A stretch of 64,000 nucleotides of DNA from Spyradosoma sp004558035 (GTDB taxonomy: Bacteria > Verrucomicrobiota > Verrucomicrobiia > Opitutales > UBA953): positions 1-64,000 of the forward strand of contig NZ_JBNPNH010000002.1 of NCBI RefSeq assembly GCF_050314555.1, read 5' to 3'. The first letter of the stretch is position 1, and every line of letters begins with the position of its first letter. Positions 26,037 through 34,570 of this stretch are shown piece after piece. A program made the position numbers and the translations under genes. Under the pieces are notes generated by a model. That model saw nothing but the letters and a program-made list of their open reading frames with translations, was not told the DNA's origin and did no database searches.

Positions 26037-26609
26037 TCAGGCGTCCGCGAGCAGTTCGCGGAGGCGCGGGGCGACAAGCTCGACCGGGAGCCCCATGATG
26101 TTGCTCAGCGGCTCGTCGTAGGAGGCGATGATGAGCTCCCGCCCTTCCTGAATGCCGTAGGCGCCCGCCTTGTCGAGCGGGTTCACGATTCCGAAATACG
26201 CGTCGACGACCGCGTCGTCGATCGGCAGAAAGCGCACGCGGCACGCATAGACGTTTTCTTCGAGCAGCCCGTCGCGTTCCCGCGCGAGGCAGACGCCCGT
26301 ATAGACCGTGTGCACGTTCCCGCCGAGCGTCTTGAGCATGGAGCGCGCCTCGGCGAGATCCGCCGGCTTGTTGAAGACCCTGCCGCCGAACGCGACCGTC
26401 GTGTCCGCGCCGAGCACGAGCGCGTCGGGATTCTCCCGCGCGACGGCGAGCGCCTTGATGCGAGCGTTGTGCGCGACCGCCGCGCGCGGGTCGCCGTCGG
26501 GATCCTCGTCCTCGACGACGTCCGCCGTCCGCGTCTCGAAGCGGAAGCCCGCCTTTTCAAGAAGTTCGCGCCGCCGCGGCGACGCCGATGCCAGGATGAA
26601 TTTCCTCAT
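26037..26609 (-). CDS. maf: Maf family nucleotide pyrophosphatase
   Basis: A 190-residue Maf/HAM1-like protein. The start FILASASPRRRELLEKAGF is diagnostic, with the SxSPRR triphosphate-binding loop. Further blocks are VLGADTTVAFGG with the metal-binding Asp, NKPADLAEARSMLKTLGG, HTVYTGVCL, and the C-terminal DKAGAYGIQEG and SNIMGLPVELV. Maf proteins hydrolyse dTTP, UTP or modified nucleotides, and some affect division. It lies 18 bp after recF on the same strand and is probably co-transcribed with it and the LysM gene. Confidence 0.95.
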   Translation of the reverse strand: MRKFILASASPRRRELLEKAGFRFETRTADVVEDEDPDGDPRAAVAHNARIKALAVARENPDALVLGADTTVAFGGRVFNKPADLAEARSMLKTLGGNVHTVYTGVCLARERDGLLEENVYACRVRFLPIDDAVVDAYFGIVNPLDKAGAYGIQEGRELIIASYDEPLSNIMGLPVELVAPRLRELLADA

Positions 26610-26627
26610 GTCGAAAACGATGAAATC

Positions 26628-27707
26628 TTATCGGGGAAAATATTTTCCTTCGCGGACGTCGAAGATCCGCCAGGACGCCGCGTCCGCGGGCAGGACGGTT
26701 CCCGTCGCGACGACCTGGAGACCGTCTCCGAGCTCGCGCCAGAAATTTTCCTTGCGCGCGGGATCGAGCTCGCTCAGCACGTCGTCGGCGAGCACGATCG
26801 GCGCGACGCCCGTGCGTTCCCGCAGCAGCGAGAGCTGCGCGAGCCCGAGCGCGAGCGAAAGCCCGCGCTGCTGCCCTTCCGAGGCGAACTCCGCCGCGTC
26901 GCGCCCGTCGAGGCGAAAGCGGAAATCGTCGCGGTGCGGACCCTTCTGCGTCGCGTGGAAAAGCCGGTCCGTGCGGCGGGAACGCTCGAAGAAGGCCTCC
27001 CAGCCGGCGGCGTCCGCCTCGCGTCGGCTCGGCGCGTAGAGCAGCTCCGCCGCGACGGCGCGGTTCAGAATCCGCGCGGCGATTTCGGCGAAGCGCGCCG
27101 CGAGCTCGGCGACGCCGCGTTCCCGCGCGGCGACGATTTCCGCGCCGTTTTCCGCGAGCACTTTTTCGAACGCCGCGAACTGCGCGGGCGCGTCCGCCTC
27201 CGCCTTCAGCAGACGGTTCCGGGCTTCGAGCGCGCGGCAATACCGCTGCAGACGTTCGAGATACGCGCCGTCGGCGGCGGAAAAGGTCAGGTCGAACCAG
27301 CGCCGCCGCAGCGCGGGCGCGCCGCGCAGCACGGCGACGTCCTCCGCCGCGAAGACGACGGCGGGAAAGCGGCCGACGAAGTCGCGCATCCTGGCGACGG
27401 GCGTTCCCGCGCCGAGCTCGACGCGCTTCCTTCCCGCCGAGCCGAGCGAAAGCAGAATCCGCGTGTCGCCCTCGCGCTCGTGCGCGAGCTCGAACGCCGC
27501 CTGCGCGAGCTTTTCGCCGTGGCGGACGAGGCGCCCCAGCTCGCGCGTGCGGAAGGAGCGGAACGCCGTCAGCAGGCTCGCCGCCTCGAGCAGATTCGTC
27601 TTGCCCTGGGCGTTCTCGCCGAAGAGAAAGACGCGCGTTCCCGAAAATTCCAGATCCGCGAATCCGATGTTGCGGAAATTCGATACGCGCAGACGGTTCA
27701 GGCGCAT
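26628..27707 (-). CDS. recF: DNA replication and repair protein RecF
   Basis: RecF is an SMC-like ATPase that, with RecO and RecR, loads RecA at single-strand gaps. The 359-residue protein has the N-terminal LRVSNFRNI, the Walker A motif GENAQGKTNLLEAASLLT, an ABC-type signature SEGQQRGLSLALGLAQL, and the Walker B VLADDVLSELDPARKENF. It is not next to dnaA, dnaN or gyrB; instead it neighbours a LysM protein (upstream, 25 bp) and maf. It may be relevant to recombination of imported DNA, as with RecN and RecC in this window. Confidence 0.96.
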   Translation of the reverse strand: MRLNRLRVSNFRNIGFADLEFSGTRVFLFGENAQGKTNLLEAASLLTAFRSFRTRELGRLVRHGEKLAQAAFELAHEREGDTRILLSLGSAGRKRVELGAGTPVARMRDFVGRFPAVVFAAEDVAVLRGAPALRRRWFDLTFSAADGAYLERLQRYCRALEARNRLLKAEADAPAQFAAFEKVLAENGAEIVAARERGVAELAARFAEIAARILNRAVAAELLYAPSRREADAAGWEAFFERSRRTDRLFHATQKGPHRDDFRFRLDGRDAAEFASEGQQRGLSLALGLAQLSLLRERTGVAPIVLADDVLSELDPARKENFWRELGDGLQVVATGTVLPADAASWRIFDVREGKYFPR

Positions 27708-27732
27708 GGCGTGCGGAGAAGATTCGCGCGGC

Positions 27733-28518
27733 TCACTGCGGCGGCAGCTTGAGCACGGCGCCGACCTTCAGCGAGCTCGGCGTGCGCAGGACGTCGCGGT
27801 TGTAGTTGTAGATTTCCTTCCAGCGGTTCTGCGTGCCGTAGTATTTTTTGCTGATCTTCACGAGCGTGTCGCCGGGCTGCACCGTGTGCGTCGCGGGAAC
27901 GGGAACGCGGCCGGCCTCGTCGGGCTCGGGCGTCTCCGCGCGCGGCGCCGGCGTTTCGGCGACGACTTCGGAGCCCGCCGACGGCGGCGTTCCCGGGCGG
28001 ACGAGCCGCTTTTCCAGGTCCGAGATGCGGCGGCGCGCCATCTGCAGATCGCGCTTCAGCGCGTCGTTTTCCTTGCTGAGCTGGAGAAATTTCTTTTCGA
28101 GATTCGGCGCGGGAACGTCCGTCTCGAACGGCTTGCCGGGCAGCTGCGCGAGGAACATCTTCCGCGCCGCCGAGCACTGTTCCTCGACGAGCCGCTTCTG
28201 CTGCTCGTTCGCGCTCTGGCGCATGTACTGGCGGAAGTGGAAAAGCGCGTCCAGCGGCATTTCGCGGCGCAGCGCGATGACGCCCAGCTCCAGGTGCGCT
28301 TCCGGCGCGTCCTCGCGCGCGTTCACGACCTTGTAGAACGCCTCCATCGCCGCGGCGTCGTTCTGTTCGAGCAAAAGCGCCTTGCCGCGGAGGAAGTTCT
28401 CGTCCTCCGTCTCCTCGACCGTCGCGGACGGGAACGCGGCGCCGAGGCTTCTGGCGCAGAAGAACACGGCGACGACGAACACGATGAAGGCGCAGACTGC
28501 GAAGATGATCTTGTGCAT
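27733..28518 (-). CDS. LysM domain membrane protein
   Basis: The 261-residue protein has an N-terminal hydrophobic anchor (MHKIIFAVCAFIVFVVAVFF), a TPR-like helical region (LLLEQNDAAAMEAFYKVVNA to about residue 100), a coiled coil (SKENDALKRDLQMARRRISD), a Pro-rich linker, and a C-terminal LysM domain (HTVQPGDTLVKISKKYYGTQ). LysM binds peptidoglycan, so the protein probably sits in the inner membrane with the LysM in the periplasm or wall zone. An ATG seven codons upstream (28539) is possible; 28518 was chosen because it begins the membrane helix. The function is unknown. Confidence 0.85.
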   Translation of the reverse strand: MHKIIFAVCAFIVFVVAVFFCARSLGAAFPSATVEETEDENFLRGKALLLEQNDAAAMEAFYKVVNAREDAPEAHLELGVIALRREMPLDALFHFRQYMRQSANEQQKRLVEEQCSAARKMFLAQLPGKPFETDVPAPNLEKKFLQLSKENDALKRDLQMARRRISDLEKRLVRPGTPPSAGSEVVAETPAPRAETPEPDEAGRVPVPATHTVQPGDTLVKISKKYYGTQNRWKEIYNYNRDVLRTPSSLKVGAVLKLPPQ

Positions 28519-28617
28519 GGCGATTTTCTCTGCGCTCAACTATGTTCGCGGCGAAACGCGCTTTCAACGCTTTTTTCTGTCTTGCGCGAACGCGGGAAAA
28601 AGCGGACGCTCGACCGC

Positions 28618-29130
28618 ATGAATCCCGAAGAAAAATCCGCGGCGGAAACGCCGCGAAACCGCGCGCGCACGGCGGCGTTTCTCGTGCTGCGCTTCTGGCT
28701 CGCCGCCTGCGCGATCGCGAGCGGCGCGAGCAAGTTCGCCGTCGCCTCGCGGCGCGTCTCCGAAGATCCCGAGACGGGCGAGACCGTCGTGAGCCTCGTC
28801 CGCGAATACGCGTTCGGCAACTACGTCGGCGTTCCCGCGCGCGAGTTCGAGCGCCTGCTCGGCGACCCGCTGCTGCCGGACTGGACGCTGCACGCGTTCC
28901 GCTTCGCGCTCGGCCCCGTGCTGATTCTCGCCGGCGTCGCGCTCCTGCTCGGCGCGGGAACGCGCGTCGCGCTCTGCGTGCTCGGCGCGGTCTTCGTCGC
29001 GCTCTCCTTCGGGCTCTCGCTGACGGATCCGTCCGGCTCGGCGGGAACGCTCGGCGTTTACGTCCTCGCAATCGCCGCCGCCCTGCTCCTCGCCGACGCG
29101 AACCGCTTCTGCGTATCCGTAAAATACTGA
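28618..29130 (+). CDS. DoxX-like membrane protein
   Basis: A 170-residue protein with about four hydrophobic segments. TAAFLVLRFWLAACAIASGA is the first, with the RxWxGxxxxxxGxSKF-like signature at SGASKFAV typical of DoxX/MauE-type proteins. Later segments are FALGPVLILAGVALLLGAG and a C-terminal GVYVLAIAAALLLADA. The role is unknown; DoxX relatives are associated with thiosulfate:quinone oxidation or redox chaperone complexes. The ATG at 28618 was chosen because the longer open frame runs antisense through the LysM gene. recC follows 34 bp later on the same strand. Confidence 0.7.
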   Translation: MNPEEKSAAETPRNRARTAAFLVLRFWLAACAIASGASKFAVASRRVSEDPETGETVVSLVREYAFGNYVGVPAREFERLLGDPLLPDWTLHAFRFALGPVLILAGVALLLGAGTRVALCVLGAVFVALSFGLSLTDPSGSAGTLGVYVLAIAAALLLADANRFCVSVKY

Positions 29131-29164
29131 CGTTCCTCAAAAAAAAACTCGCTTCTCCGAAAAA

Positions 29165-32100
29165 ATGACTCCCGCCCCCGAAAGACGCTTCCGCTTCGTG
29201 CCCGCGTTCTCGCTCGAACGTCTCGCCGCCGCTCTCGCCGACGAAATCGCGAAGCGGCGCGACCCGTTCGAGCCGGAAACCGTGCTCGTGATGAACGCCG
29301 CCCAGCGCGTCTGGCTGCAGCACTTCATCGCCGAACGCAACGGCATCTGCGCGAACGTGAACTTTCTCTCGCCGGAAAACTTCTTCGCCCGCCTCGGGAA
29401 AAAGCCCGACGAGGCCGCCGCGGACGCCGCGGTCGCGGGCGACGCGCTCGCCTGGCGCATCTTCCGCGCGCTCGGCGAGACCGACGCCGCCGGTTCCGCC
29501 GTGCCCGAAGAATTCCGTTTCCGCTTCCGCGAAGACACGGAAGAGGACCGCATGACGCTCGCCCGGATGCTCGCCGATCTTTTCTGGCGCTACCAGAGTT
29601 TCCGCCCCGAAATGATCGAGGCTTGGCAGCGCGGCGCGGACGACGACGATACGGCGGGAGCGCCGCGCGGCGACGCCGAATTTCTCGCCGAATACGCGCG
29701 CCAGCGGCGCCTGTGGCGCGCGCTCCGGCTCGACGACGCGTCCGTTCCCGCCCTGCGCGCGCTCGACTTCATCCGCGGGAACGCCCTGCCCGACGCCGCC
29801 GCGCTCCCGCGCCGCCTCTTCGTCTTCGCGCCGACCGCGCTCCCGCGGACGCATTTCGAAATGCTCCTGCGCCTCTCCGAGCGCGCGGAGGTCTTCTTCT
29901 ACTGCCACGCGCTTTCGTCCGACCTGTGGACCGAGACGCGCGACGAAAAGACGCTGCTGCGCGAGGCGCGCCGCCGCCCGCAGCTGAAGAGCGAAGCCGA
30001 CTGGATCGACCTGCTCCGCGACGAAGCCGCCGCCCGCGGCAACGAGCTGCTGCTCTCCTGGGGCAAGGCGGCGCGCATGCTCGCCATGCGACTCGTAGAC
30101 GAAGGCTTCGCGGACGCGGATTCGACGGACGAGGCGCCGCCCCCGCGCGATTCGCTCCTGCACGCGATTCAGGCGGACATACGCGAAAACGTCGTCCGCG
30201 CGCGCGCCGCGGGAACGCCCGCCGACGGGAACGCGGTCACGCCGCCGCCCGCCGACGTCGAGGCCGACGCGCGCGACGCCGTTTCCCTGCGCGTCCACGT
30301 CGCCCATTCGCCGATGCGCGAGATGGAGATTCTGCGCGACGACATGCGGGAGCTCTTCCGCCGCGATCCCGAGCTGCGCCCGCGCGACGTGCTCGTGATG
30401 ATGCCCGACACGGACGCCTACGCGCCCTTCGTCCGCGCCGTTTTCGGGCGCTCCGAATTTCCGTTTTCGCTCGCCGACCGCGGCGACGTCGGGCGCTTCC
30501 GCGGCATCGAGGCGTTTCTCGAAATCCTGCGCGTCGCTCAGGGCGAAATCCGCCTCGGCGAAACGCTCGCGCTGCTCGACGCTCCGCCGCTCGCGCGCGG
30601 GCTCGGACTGGACGAAGCGGACGTCGCCGCGCTCCGGAAAATCCTCGTCCGCTCCAACGCGCGCTGGGGCATGGACGCGCAGGCGCGCGAAGAAAAGATT
30701 TTCGAGGACGCGCCGCTCGTCGTCTGCGGCGAGCCGTCCTCCCGCGGCGGCGGCGAAGCTTCGGCAGCGGCAGGCACGTTCTACCGCAATTCCTGGGCGT
30801 TCGCGCTGCGCCGCTGCGCGCTCGGCGTGATGCTCGACGACGAATCCGCGGAAATTCCGCGCGAGTTCGGCGGCGTTCCGACGACGCTCCCGCTCGCCGA
30901 CCTGCCCGAAAACGCGGCGACGCTGCTCGCGAAGTTCGCCGCGCTCGCGGACGCGCTCGACGCCGCGCGCCGCGCCTTCGACGGCGAGAAGAAAAGCGTT
31001 CCCGCGTGGAGCGCCTTTCTGCGCGACGAAATCGCCGCGCGCCTCTTCGCCTTCGACGAAGACGAACAGGAGGAGCAGACGCTGCTTTATTCCGCGATCG
31101 ACGCGCTCCGCCGCGACGCGGAAAACGCGGGGCTGACGGACGCGGACGTCTGCTCGCTCAAGACCGCGGTCGCCTCGCTCGAAGGGCGCTCCTGGGAAAG
31201 CGGGCGCGCGGAAGGGCTGCTGCGCGGGAAGATCACTTTTTGCCGCATGCAGCCGCTGCGCAACATTCCCGCCAAGGTGATATTTCTCGCGGGCATGAAC
31301 GCGGAATCGTTCCCGCGCGCCGCGCCGAAATCCGCCTTCGACCTCATCGCCGAATGGCCGCGCGGGCGCGGCTCGGAACTCGCGCTCTGGGACCGCACGC
31401 CGCGCGACGAAGACTGCCTGCTGCTGCTCGAAGCCGTGCTCGCGGCGCGGCGCTGTCTGCGCTTTTCCTACGTCGGACGCGGCGCGGGCGACAACGCGGA
31501 AATTCCGCCCTGCGGCCCGCTCGCCAAATTCATCGACGTCGCCGAAGCGCTCGCGCCGCGCGAAAAATTCATCTTCGAGCACCCCGCCCGTCCGCGCGAA
31601 ATCCTCGACGCGCTCGCGCGCCCGGGCTCGGAGCCGTGGCGGCCGCCGTTCGCGGGAACGCCCGGCTTCGCCCTTTCCGAAAAGGAAGCGAAAATCTTTT
31701 CCGCGCTCGACGCGGGAACGCTCGCCGACTTTTTCGCCGATCCCGCGAAATTCGTCTGCGAAAAGCGTCTGCGCCACCGCGAAGCCCGGCAGGAAAACGA
31801 GCCCGAGGACAACGATCCGGAGAGCGAGAGCGCGAAGTCGCCGACGCTGCTCGACGTCGCCGCGGGAACGCTGCCCGACGCGGATTTCGACGCGGGCGGA
31901 AATCCGTCGGAAGCGACGGAGGCCGCGCTGCGCCGCGAGCTCGTGGAGACGGCGGAAAAGGCGCTCGCCGCCGGCGCGCTTTCCGCGCTGACCGATCCCG
32001 CCGCAAGCGCGGACGACGCGTTGGACGAGCTCAAGCCGTCGAACGCGCTCGGCGGGCTCGGAATCGGCGAAAAGCTCGTCCGCGTCGCGCCGCTCGTCGG

Positions 32101-32674
32101 CGAACGCGAACTCGCCGTGCCCGAGGGGGCCGCCGGCGGGAACGCGCCGCGCGCCGTCCGCATCCGCGCGCGTTTCCGGAACGTCGCGCGCCCCGAAGGC
32201 GCGGACGCGCCGCTCTGGATTTTCGAGGCGTTCCCGCGCGCCTACGGCGAATGGGCGCGTGCGATCCGCGCCGTCGCCGCCGCGGCGTTCGCGCGCGCGC
32301 TGTTCCCGGGAACGAACTTCCGCCTCGTCGCGCTCGCGCCCGGAGAAAAAAAACAGCTCGCCGCGACCGTCGTCCGTTCCGAAGCCGTTCCCGAGGATTT
32401 CGCGGCGACGCTCGTCGCGCGCTTTTTCGAGTGGATCGAGAATCCGCCGCCGTTTTTCGCGCGGATGAAGCCGCCGAAGCCCGACGAAAGCGCGGCGGCC
32501 TTCGCCGAGAATTTTCTGCGGGAAGAGCCGGGCTCCTACAACGTGACGGATTACGACCGCCCGCACCGCGAGTTCTTCTACGGCTCGGACCTGGAGCTTT
32601 TCCGCGCCCGCATCGAAACGGAAACCTTCCCCTTCGCCCGCGCCGCCGCGGCGCTCCTCGCGCCTTCCGCCTGA
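29165..32674 (+). CDS. recC: exodeoxyribonuclease V subunit gamma (RecC)
   Basis: A 1169-residue RecC-like protein. Matches to RecC are VLVMNAAQRVWLQHFIAERN and GICANVNFLSPENFF near the N-terminus, DALAWRIFRAL, FAPTALPRTHFEMLLRLSE, NELLLSWGKAAR, and VHVAHSPMREMEILRDDMRE. Further along are RDVLVMMPDTDAYAPFVRAV, and GKITFCRMQPLRNIPAKVIF leading into LAGMNAESFPR. RecC holds RecB and RecD together and recognises Chi, with an inactive nuclease-like C-terminal domain. Here recB and recD are absent from both flanks, unlike the usual recC-ptrA-recB-recD cluster. The alternative would be an AddB or a Cas4-type family; the central RecC blocks argue against it. Confidence 0.9.
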   Translation: MTPAPERRFRFVPAFSLERLAAALADEIAKRRDPFEPETVLVMNAAQRVWLQHFIAERNGICANVNFLSPENFFARLGKKPDEAAADAAVAGDALAWRIFRALGETDAAGSAVPEEFRFRFREDTEEDRMTLARMLADLFWRYQSFRPEMIEAWQRGADDDDTAGAPRGDAEFLAEYARQRRLWRALRLDDASVPALRALDFIRGNALPDAAALPRRLFVFAPTALPRTHFEMLLRLSERAEVFFYCHALSSDLWTETRDEKTLLREARRRPQLKSEADWIDLLRDEAAARGNELLLSWGKAARMLAMRLVDEGFADADSTDEAPPPRDSLLHAIQADIRENVVRARAAGTPADGNAVTPPPADVEADARDAVSLRVHVAHSPMREMEILRDDMRELFRRDPELRPRDVLVMMPDTDAYAPFVRAVFGRSEFPFSLADRGDVGRFRGIEAFLEILRVAQGEIRLGETLALLDAPPLARGLGLDEADVAALRKILVRSNARWGMDAQAREEKIFEDAPLVVCGEPSSRGGGEASAAAGTFYRNSWAFALRRCALGVMLDDESAEIPREFGGVPTTLPLADLPENAATLLAKFAALADALDAARRAFDGEKKSVPAWSAFLRDEIAARLFAFDEDEQEEQTLLYSAIDALRRDAENAGLTDADVCSLKTAVASLEGRSWESGRAEGLLRGKITFCRMQPLRNIPAKVIFLAGMNAESFPRAAPKSAFDLIAEWPRGRGSELALWDRTPRDEDCLLLLEAVLAARRCLRFSYVGRGAGDNAEIPPCGPLAKFIDVAEALAPREKFIFEHPARPREILDALARPGSEPWRPPFAGTPGFALSEKEAKIFSALDAGTLADFFADPAKFVCEKRLRHREARQENEPEDNDPESESAKSPTLLDVAAGTLPDADFDAGGNPSEATEAALRRELVETAEKALAAGALSALTDPAASADDALDELKPSNALGGLGIGEKLVRVAPLVGERELAVPEGAAGGNAPRAVRIRARFRNVARPEGADAPLWIFEAFPRAYGEWARAIRAVAAAAFARALFPGTNFRLVALAPGEKKQLAATVVRSEAVPEDFAATLVARFFEWIENPPPFFARMKPPKPDESAAAFAENFLREEPGSYNVTDYDRPHREFFYGSDLELFRARIETETFPFARAAAALLAPSA

Positions 32675-33054
32675 AAAATCCGACCGCGAATTCACGCGAA
32701 TGAACGCGAATTTTTATAGGAGGGTAAGCGTCTCACTTGCCCTCTTTTTCAGCAGGGATTGCGGGGATTTTGAGGGATTTCTTTTTCGGAGTTTCTGTAC
32801 TCCGCGTGAAACGCGGAACAAAAATAACCCCATGCGGTGACGCCGCTTGGGGCCGGACTCGAAAAAAAACACGCGCCTGAAAGGCGCAACCGCCCGCCGA
32901 GCCGCGAAAATTCGTTGAAACCGCGAATTTTCACGAGAGGGTAAGCGTCCCCGCTTGCCCGCCGAAATCCGTTTCCGCAAAGTCTTGAAAAACCACGGAT
33001 GGACACGAATGCGCACGGGATGCCTTTCCCGCCCCCGCGCGCGGCGTTTTCGGG
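32675..33054. repeat. REP-like intergenic region with paired hairpins
   Basis: No gene is supported. GAGGGTAAGCG with a complementary CTTGCCC half occurs twice, at about 32721-32747 and 32936-32962, as hairpins. The flanks carry phrases such as GCGAATTCACGCGAATGAAC (32688-32707) and CCACGGATGGACACGAATGC (32994-33013), which belong to families of dispersed repeats seen in many verrucomicrobial and planctomycete genomes (from memory). A third inverted repeat, CGCGAAAATTCG with CGCGAATTTTC, lies near 32904-32933. The region therefore looks like a cluster of repetitive palindromic elements. Confidence 0.7.
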
Positions 33055-34464
33055 TCATTCCGCCGGCCGGGCGATGAGGTCGTAGGCCTTGTAGCCGGTG
33101 ACGACGACGTCCGCGAACTCGCCGACGGGAAGGCTCTTCGGCACGAAGACGACGCCGTCCACCTCGTAGCCGTCGCCCGCCGTGCGCGCGACGCCGGGTT
33201 CGTCCACGAGCACGCGCAGCTTTTCGCCGACGCGGGAACGCATGCGCTCCCGTGAAATCTTCTGTAGCAGCGTCATCGCGACGTTGTAGCGGCGGACTTT
33301 TTCCGCATTCGGAATCTGATTTTCCATCAGCGCGGCGGCGGTGTTTTCCTCCTGCGAATAGCGGAAGACGCCGACGCGGTCGAATTTCTGCTCCTCAAGA
33401 AACGCCGTCAGCTCGTCGAAGTCCGCCCGCGTCTCGCCGGGGAAACCGACGATGAACGTCGAGCGGATGACGACGCCGGGAACGCCCCTGCGGATTTTGG
33501 CGATGAGGTCGCGGATGTGCTTTCCGTCGGTCTCGCGGCGCATCGCCGAGAGCATGCCGTCGGAAATGTGCTGCAGCGGAATGTCCACGTAGGGTACGAC
33601 TTTTCTGCATTTCGCGAAGACGGAAATCAGCTCGTTGCTCCAGTGCGCGGGGTGCGTGTAGAAGACGCGGATCCAGAAGTCGCCGCGGATGCGGTTCAGC
33701 GCGCGCAGGAGCGTCGCGAGCGAATCGCCCTGCTCCGAACTGACCTTCGTCGTCTTGCCCGCGCGCGTCTTCGTCCACGTGTCCATGCCGTAATAGGTCG
33801 TGTCCTGCGAAATGAGATTGATTTCCTTCACGCCGTTGACCTGCACGAGCGTCTTGACTTCGGCGACGACGTCGGCGATCGCGCGGGAACGGTGGCGCCC
33901 GCGGATTCCGGGAATCGCGCAGAACGCGCAGCCGTGGTTGCAGCCTTCGGCGATCTTCACGTTCGCGATGTGCGGGAGCGTGAGGCGCGCGCGCGGCGTC
34001 TCGTAATCGGGAATGTAGCGCGGGCGCTTGGAGACTTGCACGAGCGGCGCGGCGTCGGGATCCGCCCGCGTTCCCGCGGCGGGCGCGTTCCCGTCGCCGG
34101 CGGCACAGAGCTTTTCGATGATCGTCGCGATCTGCCCGAGCTGGTCGATGCCGATGAAGGCGTCCGCCTTGGGCATCATGTCGCGCACGGCCTCGCCGTA
34201 GCGCTGCGGCATGCAGCCGGCGACGACAATCCTGAGCGGCCGCTTCCGCCCGCGGCGCTTCGCTTCGCGCGCCATCTGCGCGACGGCCTCAAGGCTCTCC
34301 TCGCGCGCGTCGAGGATGAACGAGCACGTGTTCACGACGACGGCATCCGCCTCGCGCGGGTCTGCCGTGAGGCGCATTCCCGCGTCGAGAATGTGCCCGA
34401 TGAGCACTTCGCTGTCCGACTGGTTTTTCGGACATCCCAAAGAAACGATTCCTACGGTGAGCAT
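33055..34464 (-). CDS. rimO: ribosomal protein S12 methylthiotransferase RimO
   Basis: RimO adds a methylthio group to Asp88 of ribosomal protein S12. The 469-residue radical SAM enzyme begins VGIVSLGCPKNQSDSEVLIG, the N-terminal UPF0004 domain. It has NTCSFILDAREESLEAV, the SAM cluster motif in AEGCNHGCAFCAIPGIRGRH, HTHPAHWSNE-like blocks, and a C-terminal TRAM domain. The ATG at 34464 (MLTVGIVSLGC) was chosen over the frame start at 34512 because it matches the family start exactly. Convergent with recC; the REP-like region lies between them. Confidence 0.95.
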   Translation of the reverse strand: MLTVGIVSLGCPKNQSDSEVLIGHILDAGMRLTADPREADAVVVNTCSFILDAREESLEAVAQMAREAKRRGRKRPLRIVVAGCMPQRYGEAVRDMMPKADAFIGIDQLGQIATIIEKLCAAGDGNAPAAGTRADPDAAPLVQVSKRPRYIPDYETPRARLTLPHIANVKIAEGCNHGCAFCAIPGIRGRHRSRAIADVVAEVKTLVQVNGVKEINLISQDTTYYGMDTWTKTRAGKTTKVSSEQGDSLATLLRALNRIRGDFWIRVFYTHPAHWSNELISVFAKCRKVVPYVDIPLQHISDGMLSAMRRETDGKHIRDLIAKIRRGVPGVVIRSTFIVGFPGETRADFDELTAFLEEQKFDRVGVFRYSQEENTAAALMENQIPNAEKVRRYNVAMTLLQKISRERMRSRVGEKLRVLVDEPGVARTAGDGYEVDGVVFVPKSLPVGEFADVVVTGYKAYDLIARPAE

Positions 34465-34535
34465 AACAGGAAAGTCCCCACTATAACGCGTTCCCGCGCC
34501 GAGCCGCCACAAATTTCCGCGGCGCGCTTTGCGGC

Positions 34536-34563
34536 TTTACCTTCCACGCTTTTTTCTTAGAAT
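34536..34563 (+). promoter_or_regulatory. candidate promoter of the DUF4010 gene
   Basis: TTTACC (34536-34541) and TAGAAT (34558-34563) are 16 bp apart. The -10 box is followed by GCGCGGC and then the ATG at 34571, leaving no room for a leader. The same GCGCGGC-ATG junction occurs at the sugar transferase gene. Confidence 0.6.
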
Positions 34564-34570
34564 GCGCGGC

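Noticed and set aside
27698..32695. A 1665-residue minus-strand frame across recC and the LysM gene
   Set aside because: Antisense to recC with no domain signature; the recC frame has the characteristic RecC blocks.
32714..33058. A 114-residue minus-strand frame between recC and rimO
   Set aside because: It translates repeat sequence into phrases such as VRIRVHPWFFKTL that recur wherever this repeat occurs; not a gene.
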